Shown here: piece by piece, positions 17,299-24,426 of the stretch | Layout of the letters: each line of letters begins with the position of its first letter | How positions within the stretch are numbered: the stretch's first letter is position 1 | NCBI GenBank assembly: GCA_946413585.1 | Contig: CAMKLG010000015.1 | Span: forward strand, 1-55,681 | Length of the DNA stretch: 55,681 bases | Reading direction: 5' to 3' | Source: an uncultured Bacteroidales bacterium | GTDB taxonomy: Bacteria; Bacteroidota; Bacteroidia; Bacteroidales; WCHB1-69 | The notes under the pieces: model-generated | What the model was told of the DNA's origin: nothing | What the model saw: the letters and a program-made list of their open reading frames with translations, nothing else | Database searches by the model: none | Program-made: the position numbers and the translations under genes

Positions 17299-18111
17299 TT
17301 AATTCTTCACCGTCAGCACTCCGAAGCACTTGCCCCTGTTCATCATCTGGCAGACGCGGGTGTTGCCGATGACGATGGGCGGGTTGAGTTCTTCGTGAGA
17401 GTGACCACCGACAATCACGTCTATTTCAGGCACTTGGCGAGCGATTTCGAAGTCATTGTCCTTAATGGTGGTATCCACGCCGACGTGCGACAGGCAGATA
17501 ATCATATCGCAGTTTTTAGCTTTCAGTTCGGAGACCATCTTGCGGGCTGTCTCCACAGGATCAAGGTAGGTGACCTCGCTGGCGGTTTGCGGTGCCGTAT
17601 AACCGTCAAGGTTCACCCCGAGTCCGAAGATGCCGATGCGGTGTCCCCCACGTTCAATGATGGTGTAAGGTTTGATGACCTTCGCCAGTTTCTTGTTGGC
17701 AAACTGATAGTTAGCACAAACTACGGGGAAATTAGCGGTTTTAATACGGGCGGCGAGTTCGGAACAACCATTGTCGAATTCGTGGTTGCCGAGCGTGGCA
17801 GCGTCATACTTCATGGCATTCATCAACCGCACCTCCACATAGCCCCTGAAGAAGTTAAAATAGGGTGTTCCTTGCGAAAAATCGCCGGCATCAAGCAACA
17901 GTGTGTTAGGATTTTGCGCACGAATTTCACGAATGGCCGCCTCGCGCCGCAAAGCGCCCCCCACATTAACATCATTTTTGTAGGAATAGGGGTCAATCTG
18001 GCTGTGCGTGTCGTTGGTATGCATAATCACCAACGGCTGTGTTTGTGCGGAAAGACCACACAACAGGCTTATTGTCAAAATGTTAAACAGAAGCAGCGTC
18101 TTCTTTATCAT
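17299..18111 (-). CDS. Metallophosphatase of the 5'-nucleotidase/UDP-sugar hydrolase family
   Basis: The 270-residue protein has a cleavable signal peptide ending about GLSAQ and the calcineurin-like dimetal motifs HTNDTHS, DAGDF, LGNHEFD, CLSHVG and VGGHSHE. These match the N-terminal catalytic domain of periplasmic 5'-nucleotidases. The C-terminal nucleotide-recognition domain of full-length enzymes is absent; in Bacteroidota it is often encoded as a separate protein. Here the upstream neighbour on the same strand (18 bp away) is a GldH-like lipoprotein instead. The stop codon lies at the start of a 7-bp repeat (CATTCTT type, 17287-17310). Confidence 0.85.
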   Translation of the reverse strand: MIKKTLLLFNILTISLLCGLSAQTQPLVIMHTNDTHSQIDPYSYKNDVNVGGALRREAAIREIRAQNPNTLLLDAGDFSQGTPYFNFFRGYVEVRLMNAMKYDAATLGNHEFDNGCSELAARIKTANFPVVCANYQFANKKLAKVIKPYTIIERGGHRIGIFGLGVNLDGYTAPQTASEVTYLDPVETARKMVSELKAKNCDMIICLSHVGVDTTIKDNDFEIARQVPEIDVIVGGHSHEELNPPIVIGNTRVCQMMNRGKCFGVLTVKN

Positions 18112-18128
18112 AATCTCATTTTTTTGTT

Positions 18129-18650
18129 CTATTTCACCACTTTCACCGTTGAGGTCAGGCTGATAAATCCGAAGTTGTCGGCTTTTTCAGCACGACGATA
18201 GACGACCAGCTTATAAGTTCCTACCGATTTAAGTTTTCTGCGAGGAAATACGACCACCGTGGCTTCCAGATTTTTGCCATCTTCAGCGAGTTTAATGTCC
18301 GAATTCGTTCTTGGGTTAAGCAAGAAGTGACTCTTCGACATGGCCTGCATACCGTCCGGGGTGTTGAGAGTCAGCGAAAGCGGGATGTCCGTCAACGTGA
18401 CGGCAGAGGAATCGAAAATCAGCGACAGCGAAACGTCGTAAAATTGGGTGGTGTCTTCAATGTCGAAAGAAAATTCCAGCACTTCCTCTTCAAAAGCCCA
18501 ATTGGTGTTCGGGAAATGGTGCGTATAAGATCTCGACCAATGACGACAAGCACGCTTCTTTGAGATAGAATCGCACGAAGTCATAGTAGAGGCCATCAAT
18601 AGAATGGCGACGACCATCCATAATACGTGTTGAAAGTTTATTTTTTTCAT
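18129..18650 (-). CDS. gldH: GldH-like lipoprotein
   Basis: The 173-residue protein has a lipoprotein signal with TSC lipobox (MASTMTSCDS). After it come the features of GldH lipoproteins: NTNWAFEEEVLEFSFDIEDT, a YDVSLSLIF strand, LTLNTPDG and KSVGTYKLVVY. GldH is needed for gliding or type IX secretion in Flavobacterium and is also found in non-motile Bacteroidota. The T9SS-type subtilisin at 24427-26301 is consistent with such a system in this organism. I chose the ATG at 18648-18650 rather than an upstream TTG. Similarity is by pattern only, so the assignment is moderate. Confidence 0.6.
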   Translation of the reverse strand: MKKINFQHVLWMVVAILLMASTMTSCDSISKKRACRHWSRSYTHHFPNTNWAFEEEVLEFSFDIEDTTQFYDVSLSLIFDSSAVTLTDIPLSLTLNTPDGMQAMSKSHFLLNPRTNSDIKLAEDGKNLEATVVVFPRRKLKSVGTYKLVVYRRAEKADNFGFISLTSTVKVVK

Positions 18651-18748
18651 AATCAATGTTTTATTTCAATCCAAAGAGTTTTTGTTCCAAGTAGAAATGC
18701 CGTAATATGACATCTCTACGGGCGGGTGATCAGCAAACCTTAAATTTT

Positions 18749-18797
18749 GTACCTTTGCCCGCCAAATTTTCGCGCTTAAACGCGGCGGCAAAGGTAC
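18749..18797. promoter_or_regulatory. Divergent promoter pair in an inverted repeat
   Basis: GTACCTTTGCC (18749-18759) and its exact reverse complement (18787-18797) face each other with 27 bp between. Each arm contains a TACCTTTG -7 box, one reading right to the RNase H gene and one reading left to the gldH-like gene. No clear -33 TTTG is visible for either side. Confidence 0.5.
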
Positions 18798-18862
18798 ATA
18801 ATTTAGAGATATGCAGGGACACGATAAATGGGTCTTTGCATTGAAAAGAAAAATAATGGAAG

Positions 18863-19504
18863 ATGGCGAAACAACAGAAATATTACGTGGTTTGGGAGGG
18901 CAAGAAGCCTGGCATTTACGACAATTGGAACGACTGCAAACAGCAGGTTTTTCAGTTTGAAAACGCCAAATACAAGTCTTTTGAGAGTAAAACGGAAGCT
19001 GAAGCCGCCTATAAGCAAGGTTACGAAAAGTTCTACAAATCCCACCCTTTACCGAACAATTCCGCGAAGCAACTGCTATTGATGCAAGACCAGCCGAAGC
19101 CGATTTTGCGCAGTCTTTCGGTGGATGCGGCATGGAATTCGGTTTCGAAAGTGATGGAATATCGCGGCGTTTATACGGAGACCGGCCAGGAGTGGTTTCA
19201 CAAAGGCCCGTTCCCCCACGCCACCAACAACGTTGGCGAGTTCCTGGCCATCGTGCACGGCCTCGCGCTCATCAAGCAGAAAGGCTACGACATCCCGATC
19301 TACACCGACAGCATGACCGCCCTCTCGTGGGTGCGCAAGAAGAAGCACAACTCCGTGATCCTCCCGACCGCTGAAAACGAGGAGGTCATCGACCTCCTCC
19401 AACGCGCCGAAGCCTGGCTGAAGAACAACGATTACAACACGCCCATCTACAAGTGGAACACCCCGCTGTGGGGGGAGATCCCCGCGGATTTTGGAAGGAA
19501 GTAG
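18863..19504 (+). CDS. Ribonuclease H with N-terminal viroplasmin domain
   Basis: A 213-residue protein. Residues 1-60 form a viroplasmin/caulimovirus-type RNA-DNA hybrid-binding module (YYVVWEGKKPGIYDNWNDCK, FESKTEAEAAY). From about residue 80 comes an RNase H fold with catalytic acids in SVDAAW, NVGEFLAIVHGL and IYTDSMTALSW. It cleaves RNA in RNA/DNA hybrids during replication and repair. The ATG at 18863 gives the complete N-terminal module. It is transcribed away from the gldH-like gene from an inverted-repeat promoter region. Confidence 0.9.
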   Translation: MAKQQKYYVVWEGKKPGIYDNWNDCKQQVFQFENAKYKSFESKTEAEAAYKQGYEKFYKSHPLPNNSAKQLLLMQDQPKPILRSLSVDAAWNSVSKVMEYRGVYTETGQEWFHKGPFPHATNNVGEFLAIVHGLALIKQKGYDIPIYTDSMTALSWVRKKKHNSVILPTAENEEVIDLLQRAEAWLKNNDYNTPIYKWNTPLWGEIPADFGRK

Positions 19505-19510
19505 CGGCAG

Positions 19511-19665
19511 TTAGCAGTTGGCTATTGGCTGTTGGCTATTGCCTATTCCCTATTTCCTATTGCCTTCTCCAATAAAAAAATGGCTATTAGCTTTGGGTAA
19601 TCCAAAACCAATAGCCATTTCAAGTAGCTAATAGCTAACGGCCAAAGGCCAACAGCCAATAGCCG
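19511..19665. repeat. Convergent-gene spacer: two inverted 7-mer arrays around a terminator-like hairpin
   Basis: Units of TTGGCTA/TTGCCTA type (19511-19566) follow the RNase H stop. Units of TAGCCAA type (19622-19665) follow the aldolase stop on the other strand. Between them (19577-19620) lies a hairpin with arms AATGGCTATTaG and CcAATAGCCATT flanked by A-rich and T-rich ends, suited to terminate both convergent genes. Confidence 0.7.
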
Positions 19666-19666
19666 A

Positions 19667-20746
19667 TTACAATCTGTCGATGCAGTTCAGGTCGCTGAAG
19701 GCCACTTTCAGACGCTCCACCATGGACTTCTCACCTTCGCGCAGGACGGCGCGCGGGTCGTAGTACTTCTTGTTGGGCTTGTCGTCGCCTTCGGGGTTGC
19801 CGATCTGACTTTGCAAATAAGCCTCGTTCTTCTTGTAGTAGTTCATCACGCCCTGCCAGAAAGCCCATTGCGTGTCGGTGTCGATGTTCATCTTGATGAC
19901 GCCGTAGCTGATGGCTTCCTTGATTTTGGCGGGTTCGGAACCGGAACCACCGTGGAACACGAAGTTCACAGGATTCGGCTGGGTGTTGAACTTCTTCTGG
20001 ATATATTCCTGAGAATTGTGCAAAATGATGGGTTCCAACTTCACATTACCGGGTTTATAGACACCGTGCACGTTGCCGAAAGAGGCCGCGATGGTGAAGT
20101 TCGGGCTTATCTTGCTCAGTTCCTCGTAAGCGTATGCAACATCCTCGGGTTGCGTGTAGAGACGTGCGCTGTCGATGCCAGTGTTATCGACACCGTCTTC
20201 CTCACCGCCAGTGATACCGAGCTCGATTTCGAGGGTCATCTCCAGCTTAGCCATGCGAGCCAGATACTTCTTGCAGATCTCAATGTTCTCTTTCAGAGGC
20301 TCTTCTGAGAGGTCGAGCATGTGAGAGCTGAAGAGCGGCTTGCCGTTTGCGGCATAGTATTTCTCACCTTCGTCCAACAGACCGTCGATCCAAGGGAGAA
20401 GTTTCTTGGCGGCATGGTCAGTATGAACGACCACGGGTACACCGTACATCTCGGCCATGCGATGGATATGCATAGCACCGGAGATACAGCCTTGAATAGC
20501 AGCCTGTTGACCGTCGTTGCTGAGAGATTTACCAGCGCAGAAAACACCGCCGCCATTGGAGAATTGAATCATCACGGGAGAATTCACAGCCTTGGCAGCC
20601 TCCATCACAGCGTTGATGGAGTCGGTTCCGACTACGTTCACAGCGGGAAGCGCGAACTTATTCTCTTTTGCAATGCGGAAGATTTCCTGCAAATCTTTAC
20701 CATAAACCACACCGGGTTTCACTTTTGATAAAATTTTTTCTGACAT
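19667..20746 (-). CDS. fba: Class II fructose-bisphosphate aldolase
   Basis: The 359 residues match the FbaA type. Characteristic segments are ALPAVNVVGTDSINAV, PVMIQFSNGGG, VVVHTDHAAKK with zinc-ligand histidine, LEIELGITGGEEDGVDN, AASFGNVHGVYKPGNVKL and FVFHGGSGS. It is the metal-dependent aldolase of glycolysis and gluconeogenesis, splitting fructose 1,6-bisphosphate into dihydroxyacetone phosphate and glyceraldehyde 3-phosphate in the cytoplasm. A TACTTTTG -7 box lies at 20796-20803 (minus), 50 bp upstream, with a 7-bp GTTTACT-type array between it and the start codon. It is monocistronic. Confidence 0.95.
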   Translation of the reverse strand: MSEKILSKVKPGVVYGKDLQEIFRIAKENKFALPAVNVVGTDSINAVMEAAKAVNSPVMIQFSNGGGVFCAGKSLSNDGQQAAIQGCISGAMHIHRMAEMYGVPVVVHTDHAAKKLLPWIDGLLDEGEKYYAANGKPLFSSHMLDLSEEPLKENIEICKKYLARMAKLEMTLEIELGITGGEEDGVDNTGIDSARLYTQPEDVAYAYEELSKISPNFTIAASFGNVHGVYKPGNVKLEPIILHNSQEYIQKKFNTQPNPVNFVFHGGSGSEPAKIKEAISYGVIKMNIDTDTQWAFWQGVMNYYKKNEAYLQSQIGNPEGDDKPNKKYYDPRAVLREGEKSMVERLKVAFSDLNCIDRL

Positions 20747-20750
20747 GTTT

Positions 20751-20803
20751 ATTTGTTTACTGTTTACTGTTTATTGTTTACTGTTTTTAACGAGGCAAAA
20801 GTA
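20751..20803 (-). promoter_or_regulatory. Aldolase promoter box and leader repeat
   Basis: A TACTTTTG -7 box (20796-20803, minus strand) precedes the aldolase gene. The transcribed leader consists almost entirely of five 7-bp units (ACTGTTT type on the plus strand, 20751-20787). No convincing -33 element at the usual distance. Confidence 0.5.
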
Positions 20804-20835
20804 CAATTTTTCCCATCACAATTATGCATTATGAA

Positions 20836-21195
20836 TTATGAATTGGTATTGCTCTTTTTCCGTCTTCGGCGTTGCACGATCCAATTGACGACTTCGGCAC
20901 CGATGGTGAAGGCTGTGAGCCAGCCTGATTTGCCGGATGCTTTCTTGGCCGCCTTGCCGATGGGAAGGGCGCGTACCGTCTGTATGGCGTTTGAAATGCC
21001 CGAAACGCTAAAGTTCTGACCAAAATGGCGGATGTTCTTCAACCCCGTCCAAGTCTTCTTTAAGGTTTCTATATCGTCCTGATAATAGTCCAGATCCTTG
21101 CTGAGCTTGCGCTCTTGCCTTTCGATTTTGGCGCGAAGTTGCTGTTTCCGAATCGCAATTTCTTGCAAATCGTTGATGGGAGCCGTATTACTCAT
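20836..21195 (-). CDS. Small coiled-coil/membrane-associated protein, unknown
   Basis: The 119-residue product begins MSNTAPINDLQEIA, with a charged coiled-coil stretch (RKQQLRAKIERQERKLSKDL), a weakly hydrophobic segment (SGWLTAFTIGAEVVNWIV) and a basic tail of arginines and lysines. I do not recognise a family. The start at 21193-21195 overlaps the stop of the holin-like gene by 8 bp and has a strong GGAGGT ribosome-binding site upstream, so its translation is probably coupled. It is third in an operon with the holin-like and YtxH-like genes; a role at the inner membrane is likely. Confidence 0.6.
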   Translation of the reverse strand: MSNTAPINDLQEIAIRKQQLRAKIERQERKLSKDLDYYQDDIETLKKTWTGLKNIRHFGQNFSVSGISNAIQTVRALPIGKAAKKASGKSGWLTAFTIGAEVVNWIVQRRRRKKSNTNS

Positions 21196-21652
21196 GCTGA
21201 CCTCCTTTCTGTGTCTCGGTCTCGGTTTGTGCTTTGTTTTCCCCTTCCACTTCAACGTCTTTTACAACATTCTCTGTCTCCACTTCTTCCACCTCCTCCT
21301 TATACAAGATTCGGCTGAACTTGCGGATAAGCGGATTCACAAAGAGGACGTCCTTTTTGGCAAGCACAAACACGATAATGCTGATGAAGACTGCACTTAC
21401 GATGATGTAGGCCCACGCCGCGTTCAATGCAATCGTAAGGCCATGGATCACCGCGGCGGCGAGAAAAATCAGCACCACCAATGCGCAAACGATAACTATT
21501 AACATGGAGAAAACCACCGACAACAATTGCGACGATTTCTCCAGAAACTCCAACTTAAGCAAATCGTAACGCTGCGAGAAGTAGGTCTTGGCATCTTTCC
21601 AAGTCTTCTCGCCGCGTTCCGATTTACGTGTGAACTTACCTAAGATGTCCAT
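21188..21652 (-). CDS. Phage-holin-like / YqjE-type membrane protein
   Basis: A 154-residue protein with an amphipathic N-terminal region (TYFSQRYDLLKLEFLEKSSQ), two adjacent transmembrane helices (about 45-72 and 78-98), and an acidic C-terminal tail rich in Glu and Val. This matches the layout of the putative phage holin superfamily 3 (Actinobacterial/YqjE type), which in bacteria is usually a housekeeping or stress-related inner-membrane protein and not a lysis protein. Its start overlaps the stop of the YtxH-like gene (TAATG). Confidence 0.65.
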   Translation of the reverse strand: MDILGKFTRKSERGEKTWKDAKTYFSQRYDLLKLEFLEKSSQLLSVVFSMLIVIVCALVVLIFLAAAVIHGLTIALNAAWAYIIVSAVFISIIVFVLAKKDVLFVNPLIRKFSRILYKEEVEEVETENVVKDVEVEGENKAQTETETQKGGQHE

Positions 21653-21900
21653 TAGATCACCTCGTCATGCATTTCAGAATCGAAGTCGTCGTCTTCGATG
21701 TTGATGTTGTATTCGTCCTCTGAAGGAGCGGTCGCACGTTTTGCTTTCAGTTTCTCAATCAAACGGTCGATCTCCTCGCGGGTCATTTTTTCACCAACCT
21801 TGGCACGGATTTCCTTGCCCTTTTCTGTGGTGCACAACAAAGTGATTCCTGTAGCTGCGGCAGCTCCTGCCACGAATGCTAAAATTTCTGATGCTTTCAT
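21652..21900 (-). CDS. YtxH-domain protein
   Basis: An 82-residue protein with an N-terminal hydrophobic helix (ILAFVAGAAAATGITLL), the KGKEIRAKVGEKM segment typical of YtxH/gas-vesicle-like stress proteins, and an acidic tail (EDDDFDSEMHDE). It leads a three-gene operon with overlapping stop and start codons. Members of the family are often stress-induced and membrane-associated; exact function is unknown. Upstream spacer contains a palindromic repeat element (21948-21998). Confidence 0.75.
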   Translation of the reverse strand: MKASEILAFVAGAAAATGITLLCTTEKGKEIRAKVGEKMTREEIDRLIEKLKAKRATAPSEDEYNINIEDDDFDSEMHDEVI

Positions 21901-21947
21901 TTTTTTGATATTTGGTGATTACTGTAATTATTGTTCTTTCTTTACGA

Positions 21948-21998
21948 CCCCATACTGCGCTTTGCGCGTTTTGTCTCTTCGAGACTGCTTAAGGAATA
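21948..21998. repeat. REP-like palindromic element, copy 1
   Basis: Contains CCCCATAC, a GCGC-ttt-GCGC hairpin, a GTCTC-ttc-GAGAC hairpin, and ends with CTGCTTAAGGAATA (21985-21998). The same 14-bp tail and a similar layout occur at 30765-30847. Confidence 0.55.
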
Positions 21999-22020
21999 TG
22001 TATTAAATTATCATTTATCA

Positions 22021-24273
22021 TTAATTTACGTCGTATCCGATGCGTTCCACCGATTCCATCTGGTCTATTTGTCTGAGTTGCTCGATTAGGTTGTTCAGTG
22101 TTTTGACACTCTGGATGTATAGCATCAGCGTGCCTGTAAAGACATTGTTTTTGGACTCGATGTTTAAAGAGCGAATGTTCAAATCCATTTGAGAGGTCAC
22201 CACATCCACCATTTCCTTGATGATGCCCTTGCGGTCGAAGCCTTTGAGCTTGATTCCCGACAAGAAGGCGATGTTCTGGCCTTTGCGCCATTTGGTCTTG
22301 ATGATACGGTTGCCGAAGCGCGACATCTGCGAAATGGCGTTCGGGCAGCTGGTTTGGTGCACCACAATGCGGTTGTCCGACACTTGGAAGCCCACCACCG
22401 TATCGCCGGGAATCGGATTGCAACAATCGGCCAGCACATACTTGATCTGTTCGTAGTCGTCGTCCAAAAGGAATGCATTCGGGGTGACATTCATCTGCTC
22501 GTCAATCAGTTGGTTTAAAGGCTTGCTCTCGATTTCCTGCGTGACTTTCTGCTGGAAATCGGCCAGCTCTTTGGCGTTCTTCATACTGAGCATCTTCTCT
22601 ATCTTACCCTTTGTCAGCTTTTTGGAGACAATACTGTTCCAAAAAGCCTCATCACTCTTCTCCAAAGAGGCCTCCTTCACCTTACGCACATTCTCTTCGT
22701 TATATTCAACGTTCAGTTCGTCAAAATATTGTTTCAACAACAATTTACCCGTAGAGACCAAACTCTGTTGTTCGTTGCGGAAGAAATCCTTGATACTGCG
22801 GCGCGCCTTGGGAGTCTGCACAAACTCCAGCCATTCCGCCCTCGGGAACTGCTTCTTGGAAGTGATGATTTCCACCTGGTCGCCATTGCTAAGTGTCTTG
22901 TTGACAGGCGTGATATTGTAGTTGACCTTCGCACCGATGCAATGGTCTCCGAGATTGGTGTGCAGCGCATAGGCAAAATCCAGCACGGTGGAGCCCTGCG
23001 GCAGGGTCTTCATCTCGCCTTTCGGGGTGAAGACGTATATCTCCTTGAGTCCGAGGTTCAAACGCACTTCACTGAGGAAGTCGAGTGCATCGGCATCTTT
23101 GCTGTCAAGAATCTCACGGGTCTTGAGCAGCCAATTTTCAAGACGATGATTCAAATCGGTATCTTCCGTCTCTTCATCTTCCTTATATCTATAATGGGCA
23201 GCAAGACCTTTTTCCGCAATTTCATCCATTCGTTTGGAGCGGATTTGCACCTCCACCCACCTACCCTGCTTGCTCATGGCGGTCACGTGCAGCGACTGAT
23301 AACCATTGGGCTTCGGATGGGTCAGGAAGTTACGGTCGCGGGCCGGATTGGTTTGGTAAAGCTGGCAGATGATACGATAAATCTTCCAACAAATCCCGAA
23401 TTCTTCGTCTTGAGGACTGTCAAACACAAAACGGACGGCGAAAATGTCATAAACATCTTCAAAATTAATCTGCTTACGCAGCATCTTGTTGTAGATGGAG
23501 GAGACGGATTTCGTTCGACTGGTGATTTCCGCATGGATGCCGGCCTTCTCAAGTTCCGCTTGGATGGGCGCGATAAACTCGGGAATCATCGTGGAACGCT
23601 CTTTTTCCGAATCTTTCAACTTCTCTTTGATGGCGAAATATTCCGTCGGGTTGGTGTAGCGCATGGCGTAGTCCTCCAGTTCGCCCTTGATGGCGTAAAG
23701 TCCTAGTCTATGGGCAAACGGAACATAGAAATAAGAGGTTTCGGACGCGATTTTGAGCTGTTTTTCGGGCGGCATCGCATCCAAGGTGCGCATATTGTGC
23801 AGACGGTCGGCAAGCTTGATAAGAATCACCCGCACATCTTTCGACATGGAGAGGAAAATCTTCTTGAAATTCTCAGCCTGTAGGGAGATGTTCTGGTTAT
23901 CAACCACAAGGTCATCGATTTTGGTCAGTCCGTCGATGATGTTGGCCACCACGTCGCCGAAACGGTCACGCATATCATCCAAAGTGTAGTCGGTGTCTTC
24001 CACCACATCATGCAAGAGAGCACAGATCACGGAGGTGGCGCCGAGGTTCATCTCGGAGCAGCAAATCATGGCCACCGCGATGGGATGGTAGATGTAAGGT
24101 TCGCCGCTTTTCCGACGCACGCCGAAGTGCGCGTTGGTGGCCAGCACGAACGCCTTGCGGATCTGCTTGCGCTCCTCCGCCGTCGTGCGCGGATAAACCA
24201 CGTGCAGCAACTCGCTGTACTTCCGCACCACCGTCCGGTTCTCTAATTCTTCATTTGGAATATATACTTCCAT
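22021..24273 (-). CDS. rel: Bifunctional (p)ppGpp synthetase/hydrolase (long RSH)
   Basis: The 750-residue protein has full Rel/SpoT architecture: HD hydrolase domain with YIYHP and LLHDVVEDTD (His88-Asp89, Glu92-Asp93), synthetase domain with TSRTKSVSSIYNKML, YDIFAVRF, GYQSLHVT and VEVQIRSKRMDEIAEKG, a TGS domain (EIYVFTPKGEMKTLPQGST, around 400), a helical/zinc-finger-like region (ADCCNPIPGD), and a C-terminal ACT domain (IIKEMVDVVTSQMDLNIRSL). It makes and degrades the stringent-response alarmone, sensing uncharged tRNA on ribosomes. It is encoded far from the small synthetase/hydrolase pair at 9647-11313, so this genome has at least three alarmone genes. It appears monocistronic. Confidence 0.96.
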   Translation of the reverse strand: MEVYIPNEELENRTVVRKYSELLHVVYPRTTAEERKQIRKAFVLATNAHFGVRRKSGEPYIYHPIAVAMICCSEMNLGATSVICALLHDVVEDTDYTLDDMRDRFGDVVANIIDGLTKIDDLVVDNQNISLQAENFKKIFLSMSKDVRVILIKLADRLHNMRTLDAMPPEKQLKIASETSYFYVPFAHRLGLYAIKGELEDYAMRYTNPTEYFAIKEKLKDSEKERSTMIPEFIAPIQAELEKAGIHAEITSRTKSVSSIYNKMLRKQINFEDVYDIFAVRFVFDSPQDEEFGICWKIYRIICQLYQTNPARDRNFLTHPKPNGYQSLHVTAMSKQGRWVEVQIRSKRMDEIAEKGLAAHYRYKEDEETEDTDLNHRLENWLLKTREILDSKDADALDFLSEVRLNLGLKEIYVFTPKGEMKTLPQGSTVLDFAYALHTNLGDHCIGAKVNYNITPVNKTLSNGDQVEIITSKKQFPRAEWLEFVQTPKARRSIKDFFRNEQQSLVSTGKLLLKQYFDELNVEYNEENVRKVKEASLEKSDEAFWNSIVSKKLTKGKIEKMLSMKNAKELADFQQKVTQEIESKPLNQLIDEQMNVTPNAFLLDDDYEQIKYVLADCCNPIPGDTVVGFQVSDNRIVVHQTSCPNAISQMSRFGNRIIKTKWRKGQNIAFLSGIKLKGFDRKGIIKEMVDVVTSQMDLNIRSLNIESKNNVFTGTLMLYIQSVKTLNNLIEQLRQIDQMESVERIGYDVN

Positions 24274-24343
24274 AATTTTAATTTCGATAGGTTTGGTTTT
24301 GCAATTATTGTGCCAAGTTTAGGGGAGAGGGTCGAGGGAATAG

Positions 24344-24383
24344 TAGGTTTAAGGTTGAGGGTTGAGAGGTTAAAGGGTTATGG
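24344..24383. repeat. Degenerate heptanucleotide array
   Basis: Units of GGTTTAA/GGTTGAG type with a 7-bp period, in the spacer between the rel start and the subtilisin stop. Confidence 0.55.
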
Positions 24384-24426
24384 GGATTTGTAGGGGGCGA
24401 ATAATGATTCGCCCCGTATTCCGTAA

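Noticed and set aside
21188-21652. Holin-like gene as sign of a prophage
   Set aside because: No other phage genes are near, and the YtxH/holin-like pairing is a usual chromosomal arrangement.
22729-23706. Long plus-strand open frame opposite rel
   Set aside because: It is antisense to the conserved synthetase/TGS part of rel; its translation shows only the reverse-codon pattern of the real gene.
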